64,000 bases of DNA from JABDJX01 sp039942715 (GCA_039942715.1 JBDVBY010000006.1:806001-870000); one strand, 5' to 3'; positions 34,250-43,157 are shown, counted from the stretch's first letter. Numbers and translations are program-made. Notes: a model not told the origin generated them from the letters alone.

Positions 34250-35350
34250 TTAGTCTTTGCCAATCTGAGGGAAATCCCGCCCCACCTCAGGCAAAATCAC
34301 ATCTTGAAAACATTGGGCAACTGCCTGTGTCATCGCATCCGCACTGCGTTCTCCGGCTCTTGCGTAAAATGCATCCGCGAAAAGCTGTCGCCCACTATTT
34401 CCTGTCTGTCGGCTTTTCCAACCACTCAACCGTCTGTTCAGTGTATCAATGGTCGCAGCCATTTCTGTGACCAGGTGACAGAGCTTCGCTTCCTTTTGTG
34501 TTGCAGGAGCCTGCCCAGCCAAAATCACTGCAATAGCGTCAAAAATGAACGGCAAATGTTCCAATGGCTCAAGTTCATCTGGCAACGCATTTGAGATTTC
34601 GCGGCGGTAAGCGTCAATTGCCATTTGCACCAAACGCTCAAGCCCTCGCGCAGAGGTCTCGTGAACCAGCGCATTTTGCAGCACTTTCTGAACCTGTGTT
34701 TCGACTTCTTTTTGCGATGGGCCTCGAATACTGGCCCTTTCAATCTGCTCAATCAGCCCCGCAATATGTCCCGCCCCCTTCTCCCAATCCTCGTCTGCAA
34801 TCTGCAGCACCACGTCCCGCTGAAGCTCCCAATTCAATGGGCGACCAGTTAACATCCCGTCATACCAACGACTCCAAAAACCCCAAGTCGGCGCGTTGTC
34901 TAGAAAGTACTGTTTCAGCTGTGCATACTTGCGATCCCAGTCATCCATCATATCGTATCGGGCGTTTTGTTCAAAAATGTGAGTTTTGTATTCGACGTCC
35001 CATATCATCGCCTCTAATTCGACTTCGTCCCGAAAGGGACTAGGAATACCTGTCCTCCAGTCATGCGAATTTGCCATTTCGGTAAAGTAGTCGATCGAAC
35101 TATTCGAATACTTCATTTTCCTTTCGCGGCTGACACGACGCAATGTAATTCGTTCGTCATCAGAAAAGACCACCCGCAGGGAAGAGCGAAGTAAGTAAGC
35201 AAAAGCGTCAAGCAATACTACATCGTGGCTCGGGTCCTTCAAGAATTCAGGTATCAACAGAAGGTTGTACCTCGTGCCGACGGCGCGCCTCAAATCCTGA
35301 CGTTGGTCCCAGCCGTTCATGCTTGGATATCCAGAATAGTCAATTTCCAT
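34250..35350 (-). CDS. Accessory protein of unknown function
   Basis: 366 residues, no family recognised. The N-terminus has a charged segment (DDERITLRRVSRERKM). The central part is Trp- and Tyr-rich (YFLDNAPTWGFWSRWYDGML), and the last third is helical with a possible coiled coil (SQKEVETQVQKVLQNAL). No signal peptide or membrane helix. I have a vague recollection of similar Trp-rich proteins in Rhodobacteraceae accessory regions but cannot name the family. It is divergent from lepA with 56 bases between starts. Confidence 0.55.
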   Translation of the reverse strand: MEIDYSGYPSMNGWDQRQDLRRAVGTRYNLLLIPEFLKDPSHDVVLLDAFAYLLRSSLRVVFSDDERITLRRVSRERKMKYSNSSIDYFTEMANSHDWRTGIPSPFRDEVELEAMIWDVEYKTHIFEQNARYDMMDDWDRKYAQLKQYFLDNAPTWGFWSRWYDGMLTGRPLNWELQRDVVLQIADEDWEKGAGHIAGLIEQIERASIRGPSQKEVETQVQKVLQNALVHETSARGLERLVQMAIDAYRREISNALPDELEPLEHLPFIFDAIAVILAGQAPATQKEAKLCHLVTEMAATIDTLNRRLSGWKSRQTGNSGRQLFADAFYARAGERSADAMTQAVAQCFQDVILPEVGRDFPQIGKD

Positions 35351-35406
35351 CACGCGCCTTTTGAGCCCCCCTCGACAAACCACAAAAACCCCTACATATC
35401 CTCACT

Positions 35407-37206
35407 ATGACCGACCTAAACCGCATCCGCAATTTCTCGATCGTGGCCCACATTGACCACGGTAAATCCACCCTTGCCGATCGCCTGATCCAGGGCACCG
35501 GCACTGTGGCGGATCGCGACATGCAGGAACAGCTTCTCGACAGCATGGATATCGAGCGCGAGCGTGGCATCACGATCAAAGCCAACACCGTGCGCATCGA
35601 ATACCCCGCCAACGATGGCGAAACGTATATCCTCAACCTGATCGACACCCCCGGCCACGTCGATTTCGCCTACGAGGTCTCCCGCTCCATGCAGGCGGTC
35701 GAAGGGTCACTGCTGGTCGTTGACGCCTCTCAGGGGGTCGAGGCGCAGACGCTGGCCAATGTCTATCAAGCCATTGATGCAGATCACGAAATCGTCCCCG
35801 TCCTGAACAAAATCGACCTGCCTGCTGCCGACGTTGACCGAGTGTCCGAGCAGATCGAAGACGTCATCGGCATCGACGCCACCGACGCCGTGCACATCAG
35901 CGCCAAAACCGGCATCGGCATCCCCGACGTGCTCGAGGCCATCGTCACCCGCCTGCCCGCCCCCAAAGGCGACCGCGACGCACCGCTCAAAGCGATGCTG
36001 GTGGACAGCTGGTACGACCCCTACCTCGGCGTTGTCGTCATGATCCGCGTGATTGATGGCGTGATCAAAAAGGGCGACCAGATCAAGATGATGCAGACCG
36101 GGGCCAAATACGGCATCGACAAGCTTTCCGTCCTGCGCCCGCAAATGGTCGACATCAAAGAACTCGGCCCCGGCGAAATCGGCATCCTGACCGCAAGCAT
36201 CAAACAGGTCCGCGACACCCGCGTCGGCGACACGATCACCCACGAAAAGCGCGGCACCGAAAAGGCCCTTCCCGGCTTCAAACCAGCGCAACCCGTGGTC
36301 TTCTGCGGCCTCTTCCCCGTCGATAACGCCGAATTCGAAGACCTGCGCGAAGCGATCAGCAAACTCGCCCTCAACGACGCCAGCTTCTCTTATGAAATGG
36401 AAACCTCCGCCGCGCTTGGCTTTGGCTTCCGCTGCGGCTTCCTTGGCCTGCTCCACCTCGAAGTCATCCGCGACCGCATCGAACGTGAATACGGCATCGA
36501 TCTGATCACCACCGCGCCAAGCGTGATCTACAACATATACATGCGCGACGGCGAGATGATCGAGCTTCACAACCCCGCCGACATGCCCGACCTCACACTG
36601 GTCGACCACCTAGAAGAACCGCGCATCAAGGCGACGATCTTGGTTCCGGATGAATACCTCGGCGACGTGCTCAAGCTGTGCCAAGACCGCCGCGGGATAC
36701 AGGAAGACCTGACCTACGCTGGCAGCCGCGCGATGGTCGTCTATGACCTGCCGCTGAACGAGGTGGTGTTTGATTTCTACGACCGGCTGAAATCGGTGAC
36801 CAAGGGCTATGCCAGCTTTGACTATCAGATGATTGGGTACCGCACCGATAATCTGGTGAAAATGTCGATCCTTGTGAATGACGAGCCGGTCGATGCGCTG
36901 TCGATGATGGTCCACCGGGATCGCGCCGAAAGCCGGGGCCGCGCTATGGTCGAAAAACTAAAAGACCTGATCCCCCGCCACATGTTCAAAATCCCGATCC
37001 AGGCGGCGATTGGCGGCAAGGTGATTGCCCGCGAAACGTTGAGCGCCCTGCGCAAAGACGTGACCGCGAAATGTTATGGCGGAGACGCGACCCGGAAGAA
37101 AAAGCTTCTGGAAAAGCAAAAAGCGGGCAAAAAGAAGATGCGGCAATTTGGGAAAGTAGAGATTCCGCAGGAAGCGTTTATTAATGCGTTGAAGATGGAT
37201 GGGTAG
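35407..37206 (+). CDS. lepA: Elongation factor 4 (LepA)
   Basis: Ribosome-associated GTPase that can back-translocate stalled ribosomes. The 599 residues match LepA. GTPase motifs include HIDHGKSTLADRL (G1, near residue 15), the G2 region ERGITIK, DTPGHVDF (G3) and NKIDLPAAD (G4). The C-terminal domain specific to EF4 ends in a Lys-rich tail (KQKAGKKKMRQFGKVEIP). It is flanked on both sides by accessory genes, but nothing indicates that it is itself unusual. Confidence 0.98.
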   Translation: MTDLNRIRNFSIVAHIDHGKSTLADRLIQGTGTVADRDMQEQLLDSMDIERERGITIKANTVRIEYPANDGETYILNLIDTPGHVDFAYEVSRSMQAVEGSLLVVDASQGVEAQTLANVYQAIDADHEIVPVLNKIDLPAADVDRVSEQIEDVIGIDATDAVHISAKTGIGIPDVLEAIVTRLPAPKGDRDAPLKAMLVDSWYDPYLGVVVMIRVIDGVIKKGDQIKMMQTGAKYGIDKLSVLRPQMVDIKELGPGEIGILTASIKQVRDTRVGDTITHEKRGTEKALPGFKPAQPVVFCGLFPVDNAEFEDLREAISKLALNDASFSYEMETSAALGFGFRCGFLGLLHLEVIRDRIEREYGIDLITTAPSVIYNIYMRDGEMIELHNPADMPDLTLVDHLEEPRIKATILVPDEYLGDVLKLCQDRRGIQEDLTYAGSRAMVVYDLPLNEVVFDFYDRLKSVTKGYASFDYQMIGYRTDNLVKMSILVNDEPVDALSMMVHRDRAESRGRAMVEKLKDLIPRHMFKIPIQAAIGGKVIARETLSALRKDVTAKCYGGDATRKKKLLEKQKAGKKKMRQFGKVEIPQEAFINALKMDG

Positions 37207-37288
37207 CTTTTCACTTTCAAGCCAATTGCATTAGAAGGCAGCGTGTTAACAGAGCAGTTAATGTCCCACTCAACTAGGCCCAAAGCTA

Positions 37289-38056
37289 TCATGAACCAAA
37301 GACCGCCTTTAAGTCTACTGGCTCTCCACAATAATCGCTTACACTTTTGCCTAAATCCAGTACGGCTCCTTGTTGGAAATCCGGCAAGCGCCAGTCAATT
37401 ATATATCGCACTTCTTTCTGACTCGCGAAGTATGATCGCTTTGAAAATGGACTCGGTGGCGGCAAATCAATAGGCTTTCCAATCGATCTTGTATTTTGTC
37501 CGTAAATCACTTTGGCCAAAGTTACGCTAGCAACTTGGTCAATTCCAAAGTGCTTTTTTGCAGCTAAACCCAATACACTAAAAAATTCTCGCATTTTCAA
37601 AATTGGAATTGCCGAACTATAAGGAGTACCTCCGTATCGCTTTGAATCTCGCCTCATCCGTTCGACGACCGACTGCGTCAACTCACTTGAGCCGCAGAAA
37701 ATCATCATATTCGGCAGCTGTTGAAAAATTCGGTTGTTACGATAGCTGCTAAGCCCCTCGTCGTAACTCGATATGTAGCAATCCACCCCTTCCCAAGTAT
37801 CGTTTATGCCACCAAAGCTACTTTTGGGGAGTGGAGACCCTACCTTTGTCATATGCCTTCGAAATGCAGTATCCACCATTGTAGGTCGAACTTGATGTAT
37901 TGCCTCAAATTGTTTTTGGCGTCTTGCTTCCCGGTCGAAGTGCCCCCGAAATTCATCAAGTGTACCAACCTTTATTTTGCCATTCAAAAAGTCCTCAACT
38001 CGCTTTTGAGGCAAAAGTCTGTAGAAGTTGAAATTTGGTTCAGGCCCTGAGTACAC
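37289..38056 (-). CDS. AT-rich accessory protein, DUF2971-like
   Basis: About 255 residues, visibly lower GC than its neighbours. The start YRLLPQKRVEDFLNGKIKVGTLDEFRG resembles the opening of DUF2971-type proteins (a short strand followed by an asymmetric loop) and so may have an ADP-ribosyltransferase-like fold, but no catalytic triad was found. The rest is not recognised. No ATG matches the frame; GTG 38056 or the adjacent TTG is used. An ATG at 38073-38075 is one frame off, so the 5' end could be frameshifted. No promoter was identified. Confidence 0.5.
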   Translation of the reverse strand: MYSGPEPNFNFYRLLPQKRVEDFLNGKIKVGTLDEFRGHFDREARRQKQFEAIHQVRPTMVDTAFRRHMTKVGSPLPKSSFGGINDTWEGVDCYISSYDEGLSSYRNNRIFQQLPNMMIFCGSSELTQSVVERMRRDSKRYGGTPYSSAIPILKMREFFSVLGLAAKKHFGIDQVASVTLAKVIYGQNTRSIGKPIDLPPPSPFSKRSYFASQKEVRYIIDWRLPDFQQGAVLDLGKSVSDYCGEPVDLKAVFGS

Positions 38057-38240
38057 CAAAATTGAAGCTCATTTTTTTGCAATTCACGGTATGATTGGTT
38101 TTGGGAGCGTCGAAGGACAAAACTTATAATGCCTCGGCCGGATCAAATAGCCAAGCTTCAAAAAAGCCACTACCTTTTCTTTGATGCTATTTGGAAGGAA
38201 ACCAAACTTCCGCCACATTCCCCCATTAACTACATTCCCC

Positions 38241-38405
38241 ATGAACCGCACACTCGTCTTCGGCGCGATCTGCGCCCTTGCACTCTACCTGCTCAATGAC
38301 TCGGGCACCGTCCAGATTTCTGGCGGCGGTGGGGGTGGTAGCAGTGCGGCGATTGGCGGATACTTCGGAGCTTCGGCCAAGGCCGTGTCAGGCGCGGGCG
38401 GCTAA
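38241..38405 (+). CDS. Tiny Gly-rich exported or membrane protein
   Basis: 54 residues. A hydrophobic N-terminus (MNRTLVFGAICALALYLL) is followed by a poly-Gly/Ser stretch (ISGGGGGGSSAAIGGYFG). It looks like a signal peptide or single anchor plus a flexible linker with no further domain. No family recognised. A longer frame starts at 38181, but the ATG at 38241 gives a typical signal. No strong ribosome-binding site was found. Confidence 0.4.
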   Translation: MNRTLVFGAICALALYLLNDSGTVQISGGGGGGSSAAIGGYFGASAKAVSGAGG

Positions 38406-38454
38406 ACCCGCGCGTTAATCCTAGCTAAATCGCCCGTACGGGCGCACCTACGTA

Positions 38455-38487
38455 ATACCGACGTTATACCGACGTATTACCGACGGC
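38455..38487. repeat. Three tandem 11-bp repeats
   Basis: ATACCGACGTT, ATACCGACGTA, TTACCGACGGC follow one another without a gap, sharing the core TACCGACG. Iteron-like, in non-coding sequence between two tiny genes. Function unknown. Confidence 0.55.
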
Positions 38488-38499
38488 GCACAGACGCCT

Positions 38500-38637
38500 C
38501 TAAAACAGGTCGTTGCCGCGATCTTCGGCGATGGTATCGGCGGCAATCGCACCGCCTGCGCCAATGGCCACAGGAACGCATCCAGACAGAATGCTGCTGC
38601 CGATAAGTAGAGTTGTGATGACTGCAAGTCTTGCCAT
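38500..38637 (-). CDS. Small lipoprotein (45 residues)
   Basis: MARLAVITTLLIGSSILSGC forms a signal with lipobox LSGC, so the mature peptide begins at Cys20 with VPVAIGAGGAIAADTIAEDRG. AAGGAGA at a good distance upstream supports ATG 38637. Entericidin-like size, but the family cannot be assigned. The mature part is Ala/Gly-rich with an acidic end. Confidence 0.6.
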   Translation of the reverse strand: MARLAVITTLLIGSSILSGCVPVAIGAGGAIAADTIAEDRGNDLF

Positions 38638-39184
38638 GTCAGGTCTCCTTTTTACGCGATTATGCCGCACAAACCGCCCGCGCGCGAGGCCATTCTTGCA
38701 CGTGTGATTCGCCCCATTTCCAAGCTTCGCTGCCCATTTCCGCAACCGCATACCGCAGTGCACAGTTTAGAAGTTATCCCTCTGTAGCCCCCTCATCTGG
38801 TTGAAAAATCTCAAACCATCCACAGAGTGGCCCACACCCCGTCCCCTAAGTTATCCCCATGAAAATAAGGGGTTTGAGACGATTTTTCTTGCCAGATGCA
38901 CCGGATAGGCGCACGGTTATCCCATCGAAACGGTGCTTCGGGATCGGTTTGAGACGCAAAAGGCCCCTCGGGTTTGGAGCGATTTTGAAAGAGACATGAG
39001 CTTGATCAGGATCGCGAAGGACCAGGAAAAGCGCCGGAAGCAGACCCAGTCTTCGGACCGGGAAAGCCAAAGGAGTGGATCCGGGCACAGAGCGGAGTTG
39101 CAGCGGGAAACCGATGTAGCGGCCAAGGCTTGAAAGAGCGTTGGTGGCTGGGCCAGAAGCCCTCTGGGGGGACCGGTTCAGGAA
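38638..39184. other. Region without a convincing gene
   Basis: About 550 bases. GTTATCCC occurs three times (38771-38778, 38850-38857, 38917-38924) with a further ATCCACAG (38818-38825). GTTTGAGACG occurs twice, followed by GATTTTT and CAAAAGG. Short frames exist on both strands (for example a 154-codon minus frame from 39310), but none has a ribosome-binding site, signal or recognisable domain. It could be a remnant of a mobile gene or the 5' part of a structured RNA that ends at the stem at 39185-39247. Confidence 0.4.
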
Positions 39185-39247
39185 GGCGTCAGGGACGTGT
39201 TGGCAACAACACACCGCGAGGACTTGTCCAAGCACCTGACGCCTTTT
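39185..39247 (+). ncRNA. Candidate structured RNA: closing stem with two inner hairpins and a T-run
   Basis: GGCGTCAGG (39185-39193) pairs perfectly with CCTGACGCC (39235-39243), and four Ts follow. Inside is GTGTTG-GCAA-CAACAC (39197-39212), a 6-bp stem with a GNRA tetraloop, then GGA-CTTG-TCC (39220-39229), a short stem with a CUUG-type loop. A closed junction of this kind is unlikely by chance. No RNA family was recognised; tmRNA, 6S, SRP and RNase P were considered and not matched. Confidence 0.45.
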
Positions 39248-39324
39248 CCTATTCCAGATCAGCATCTTAGACGAACCAACCGCAAGCCAGCATTGCGCCT
39301 CCGGCTCCAATCCATACGCGCGCC

Positions 39325-39570
39325 ATGATCCAACAGAGTCGATTTCTCTTGGAATATGTGATACTTACCAAGAAAGAGTATGCACTTTGGGGGTCGCCAT
39401 TGATTGTAAGATTGCTCGCACTTGGATTGTTTTTGGTAGCTGCATTCGTAGCCTTTGGCGATGTTTTGATCGCCTACGCAAACTCGACACCGCATAACTT
39501 TTTAAACAGCCTGGGCCATAACATCCGAAATATCGCCACAAATATCACCGACTGGTTCGGCATCTTTTGA
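39325..39570 (+). CDS. Small single-helix membrane protein
   Basis: 81 residues from ATG 39325. One strong transmembrane helix (LIVRLLALGLFLVAAFVAFGDVLIAY) with a basic N-terminal flank; the C-terminal 25 residues form an amphipathic, Asn-rich helix. Lower GC than the flanking genes. No ribosome-binding site stands out and no family was recognised. It converges with the hydrolase gene at 39573, the stop codons being 2 bases apart. Confidence 0.5.
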   Translation: MIQQSRFLLEYVILTKKEYALWGSPLIVRLLALGLFLVAAFVAFGDVLIAYANSTPHNFLNSLGHNIRNIATNITDWFGIF

Positions 39571-39572
39571 TC

Positions 39573-40322
39573 TCAAGCGTCTAAAAAAAGCCGGACAGTG
39601 TCTTCAAAGGCGCGCGGTTTTTCGGCATGCAACCAATGCCCTGCACCCGGAATACGCGCAAACCGCGCTTTGGGAAATTTGGCCTTAATTTCAGTGCGAT
39701 GCTCAGAGGTGACATAGTCGCTTTCACCTCCAGATAAAAATAGGGCCGCCCCCTCATAAACCCCATCAACATCGGGGAACCCAATAATCGAAGCCATTTC
39801 TTGCGCCAACACATCAAGGTTCAGACGCCAGCGACGCTCTTTCACATCAAGCGATTGCAGTAAAAAGGCGCGAACCCCCGGTTCTTCAACCCGCAAGGCC
39901 AGCTGCTCATCTGCATCCCGGCGCGTCTCGACATTGGTCAAATCGACCGAAGCCATTGCCTCGATCATCGGCATCTGCGTGTGCGCATAAGTGACAGGCG
40001 CAATGTCAGCAATCACCAGCCGGCGCAGATTTTCAGGCGCACGAAGCGCAAGCATCATAGCTGCCTTGCCCCCCATCGAATGCCCAACAACGTCTGTTGG
40101 CCCTGCTAGCAAAGCCGCCAAATCGTCAGCCATATCGCCGTAGCTATTGGTCTCAAACCAAGGGCTTTCACCGTGATTGCGCATATCCACAGCCACAACG
40201 CGACGATCGCTCGACAAACGCTTTGCAATCGCGCCCCAATTGCGAGCCGACCCAAACAGTCCGTGCACAATCAAGACCTGTGGCAGGTCGGTCGCAGTGC
40301 CATGAACAACCGTATTCAACAT
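39573..40322 (-). CDS. Alpha/beta hydrolase
   Basis: 249 residues of the alpha/beta hydrolase fold, similar to the YbfF-type esterases. The oxyanion region reads LIVHGLFGSARNW, the nucleophile elbow GHSMGGKAAMM (near residue 85), an acid follows in the later third, and the catalytic His is in GAGHWLHAE near the end. DMRNHGES is the family's second motif. ATG 40322 (MLNTVVHG) is used. Divergent from a small membrane-anchored gene, with 39 bases between starts. Substrate unknown. Confidence 0.9.
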   Translation of the reverse strand: MLNTVVHGTATDLPQVLIVHGLFGSARNWGAIAKRLSSDRRVVAVDMRNHGESPWFETNSYGDMADDLAALLAGPTDVVGHSMGGKAAMMLALRAPENLRRLVIADIAPVTYAHTQMPMIEAMASVDLTNVETRRDADEQLALRVEEPGVRAFLLQSLDVKERRWRLNLDVLAQEMASIIGFPDVDGVYEGAALFLSGGESDYVTSEHRTEIKAKFPKARFARIPGAGHWLHAEKPRAFEDTVRLFLDA

Positions 40323-40361
40323 GGCTTTCCATACCCTGCCCATCGCGGTATCGCCAGAGCC

Positions 40362-40727
40362 ATGGATGTAAACGAACGATCACAAGCACTGGCCGAAAAG
40401 ATGGCCCAGCAACTGCGCCTCCGCAGCGGTGATCTGAAAGACGTCGCCACGCGGGCCGGTCGCAAACTGCCCAAGCACCTGCGCACAGACGTAGACATCA
40501 TGCTTGAAGCACAACAAATGAATGAACATCCAAAGCTGATGCACCATGTTGATGCTGCAAAGGTCATTAAGTCAGAGAAAAAGCTGAACCGTTTTCTTGA
40601 TAAACAAGATCCAAGAGCGGAACGTCGCACCGAGATTCTTGACACAATTGCCAAGATTGCATTCGTAATTTTCTCGGTTGTCCTAGCCGTTTTCCTGACG
40701 CTTCTGTGGCGCGGTCACTTTAACTGA
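40362..40727 (+). CDS. Conserved unknown protein with C-terminal anchor
   Basis: 121 residues. An N-terminal helical region (VNERSQALAEKMAQQLRLRSGD) and a central charged part (RKLPKHLRTDVDIMLEAQQM) end in one transmembrane helix near the C-terminus (IAFVIFSVVLAVFLTLLW), so the soluble part should face the cytoplasm. No family named. ATG 40362 is chosen because the longer frame runs into the hydrolase gene on the other strand. A twin-hairpin repeat follows. Confidence 0.65.
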   Translation: MDVNERSQALAEKMAQQLRLRSGDLKDVATRAGRKLPKHLRTDVDIMLEAQQMNEHPKLMHHVDAAKVIKSEKKLNRFLDKQDPRAERRTEILDTIAKIAFVIFSVVLAVFLTLLWRGHFN

Positions 40728-40742
40728 CCAGCATCTTCTTCT

Positions 40743-40813
40743 TGTTCAAATACCATGTGGGGGTTTGGGGGAGCAGCGCTCCCCCAGTTGATCGGCGCCG
40801 TCAGGCGTCGAAT
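40743..40813 (+). repeat. Twin-hairpin intergenic repeat, copy 5
   Basis: TTGTTCAAATACCATGTGGGGG, hairpin 1 TGGGGGAGCAGCGCTCCCCCA, and hairpin 2 CGGCGCCGTCAGGCGTCG, between convergent genes. Confidence 0.78.
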
Positions 40814-42109
40814 TCACAAGTTCGGATAAAGCGGAAAGCGCGCACAAAGCGCCTTCACATCCTCAGCGACCCGCGCTTCAACAGCCCCGTTTCCGTCTTC
40901 ACCATTGGCCGAGAGCCCATCAACAACCTCAACAATCCAGCGCGCCACCTGACGGAACTCTTCTTCGGCAAAGCCGCGTGTGGTACCCGCAGGCGTCCCC
41001 AAACGAATACCACTGGTGACAAAAGGCTTCTCAGGGTCAAAAGGCACACCATTCTTGTTGCAGGTTATATGCGCACGTCCCAAGGCCGCCTCCGTCGCCT
41101 TACCCGTCACACCCTTTGGGCGCAGGTCTGCCAGCATCAGGTGATTGTCCGTCCCACCTGAAACGATGTCGATCCCCCCTTTGACCAGTTCATCCGCCAT
41201 CGCCTTGGCGTTCGAGACAACCTGTGCCGCATAGGTCTTGAATTCAGGCCGCAGGCATTCGCCAAACGCAACAGCTTTGGCGGCAATCACATGCATCAAA
41301 GGACCGCCCTGAAGGCCGGGGAACACTGCAGAATTCACCTTCTTCGCAATCACCTCATCATTGGTCAAAATCAACCCACCGCGCGGCCCGCGCAGGGATT
41401 TATGCGTGGTCGAGGTCACCACATGCGCGTGCGGGATAGGCGAGGCATGGGCACCGCCCGCCACAAGCCCCGAGATATGCGCCATATCCACCATCAAGTA
41501 CGCGCCAATCTCATCGGCAATCGCACGAAACGCCGCCCAATCCCATGATCGGGAATACGCCGTACCACCTGCAATAATCAAAGATGGTTTATGCTCCAAC
41601 GCCTTGGCGCGGATGTCTTCCATATCAAGCTGATGCGTATCTTCGCGCACACCATAAGACACCACGTTGAACCATTTGCCCGACATGTTCACAGGGCTGC
41701 CGTGCGTCAGGTGCCCGCCCGAGTTCAGATCAAGCCCCATGAACGTATCACCCGGCTTCAAAAGCGCCAGAAACACCGCTTGGTTCATCTGACTGCCAGA
41801 ATTCGGCTGCACATTGGCAAAATCACATCCAAACAGCTCTTTGGCGCGCTCGATCGCAAGCGTTTCGGCAATATCAACGTACTGACACCCGCCATAGTAC
41901 CGCTTGCCCGGATACCCTTCGGCGTATTTGTTCGTCATCACCGAACCTTGAGCTTCCATCACGGCAGCCGAGACGATGTTTTCCGACGCAATCAGTTCAA
42001 TTTCCTCGCGCTGCCGCCCCAGTTCCTTGCGGATCGAGCCAAAGATCTCGGGATCACGGCTTTCAAGCGATTCAGTGAAAAATCCAGTGTCGCGGTGTGG
42101 TGCATTCAT
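40814..42109 (-). CDS. glyA: Serine hydroxymethyltransferase
   Basis: PLP enzyme interconverting serine and glycine, the main source of one-carbon units on tetrahydrofolate. The 431 residues match. Motifs include the N-terminal ELGRQREEIELIASEN, YPGKRYYGGCQYVD, and the PLP lysine in TTTHKSLRGPRGG (near residue 240). Single gene, divergent from nadK. No glycine riboswitch was recognised in the 150 bases before it. Confidence 0.98.
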   Translation of the reverse strand: MNAPHRDTGFFTESLESRDPEIFGSIRKELGRQREEIELIASENIVSAAVMEAQGSVMTNKYAEGYPGKRYYGGCQYVDIAETLAIERAKELFGCDFANVQPNSGSQMNQAVFLALLKPGDTFMGLDLNSGGHLTHGSPVNMSGKWFNVVSYGVREDTHQLDMEDIRAKALEHKPSLIIAGGTAYSRSWDWAAFRAIADEIGAYLMVDMAHISGLVAGGAHASPIPHAHVVTSTTHKSLRGPRGGLILTNDEVIAKKVNSAVFPGLQGGPLMHVIAAKAVAFGECLRPEFKTYAAQVVSNAKAMADELVKGGIDIVSGGTDNHLMLADLRPKGVTGKATEAALGRAHITCNKNGVPFDPEKPFVTSGIRLGTPAGTTRGFAEEEFRQVARWIVEVVDGLSANGEDGNGAVEARVAEDVKALCARFPLYPNL

Positions 42110-42263
42110 CGGTAGGGCCTCCGTTGGGCGAGCATTTGCGCGCTACATAGCCCACATTTAAAGCGCGGCAAAGATGCCAGAGACGGCAATTTCGTCGCGG
42201 GAAGCGACTTGAGTTTCCGATAAAGGCAGGCAATCGTGCATGGGCAACGGGGGGGAACACGCC

Positions 42264-43031
42264 ATGCGTCCGGCAAAAGCCATTTCATTTCGCGCCAGCG
42301 AAGCGCCTCTTGCGCAATCCGCAATGGAAAGCCTGATCAATACTTACGGTCAGGTCGCGCCTGCCGATGCGGATGTCATTGTGGCGCTTGGGGGGGATGG
42401 CTTTATGCTGGAAACCCTGACCGATGCCCGTCGGCTGGACAAACCCGTCTACGGCATGAACCGCGGCACCGTCGGGTTCTTGATGAACAACTATAGCGCC
42501 GAAAACCTGCCCCAGCGCCTGTCCGAGGCCGAAGAGGCGGCGATCAACCCGCTTCGCATGCGCGCAGGCAGCGAAGACGGCACCATCGCCGAAGCGCTTG
42601 CTATTAATGAGGTCTCGCTGTTGCGGGCAGGTCCCCAAGCCGCGAAACTCAAAATCTCAATCGACGGAAAACCGCGGTTAGAAGAACTTGTCTGCGACGG
42701 CGCCCTTGTCGCCACCCCCGCGGGCTCAACTGCTTACAACTACTCAGCTCACGGTCCTATCCTGCCCATCGGCTCAGAAGTGCTAGCACTCACCGCCGTC
42801 GCCCCGTTTCGCCCTCGGCGCTGGCGCGGCGCGTTGCTACCGAAATCCGCCCTTGTGCGCTTCGATGTGATCAACCCCGCCAAACGCCCGGTCATGGCCG
42901 ATGCCGATGGCAACCCGGTCAAAAACGTCCACTGGGTCGAAATTACCAGCGAACCTTCTGTCGTCCACCGGATCCTGTTTGACCCCGGTCACGGGCTGGA
43001 GGAACGCCTAATTCGTGAGCAATTTCTGTGA
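42264..43031 (+). CDS. nadK: NAD kinase
   Basis: Phosphorylates NAD to NADP. The 255 residues show the Rhodobacterales form, with a short N-terminus and the motif VALGGDGFMLETL near residue 45. NRGTVGFLMN follows, then NEVSLLRAG and the conserved ATPAGSTAYNYSAHGPI. ATG 42264 (MRPAKAISF) with GGGGGGA upstream is preferred over an in-frame GTG/TTG further upstream. Divergent from glyA. Confidence 0.95.
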   Translation: MRPAKAISFRASEAPLAQSAMESLINTYGQVAPADADVIVALGGDGFMLETLTDARRLDKPVYGMNRGTVGFLMNNYSAENLPQRLSEAEEAAINPLRMRAGSEDGTIAEALAINEVSLLRAGPQAAKLKISIDGKPRLEELVCDGALVATPAGSTAYNYSAHGPILPIGSEVLALTAVAPFRPRRWRGALLPKSALVRFDVINPAKRPVMADADGNPVKNVHWVEITSEPSVVHRILFDPGHGLEERLIREQFL

Positions 43032-43157
43032 ATTATGGCAGAGCTATGCGCCAGGCGCATAGCGGCTTTCTCGATCTAGCCGATGTCAAGAGCACCTCTG
43101 ACCCCTACCTTTTAACCAAGCAAGCCAAAGGGGCTTGGTCGACGAAGGAGAGTAACA

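Noticed and set aside
35707..36609. 300-codon frame on the minus strand inside lepA
   Set aside because: Antisense shadow of a high-GC gene; the plus-strand LepA is complete and the minus frame lacks a ribosome-binding site or recognisable domain.
38771..38924. GTTATCCC motifs as a replication origin
   Set aside because: They differ from the TTATCCACA DnaA box at the end, there are too few, and no origin-linked gene (dnaA, parAB, hemE) is nearby.
38846..39310. 154-codon minus-strand frame
   Set aside because: No ribosome-binding site or domain, and it overlaps the nested RNA stem; kept only as part of the gene-poor region.
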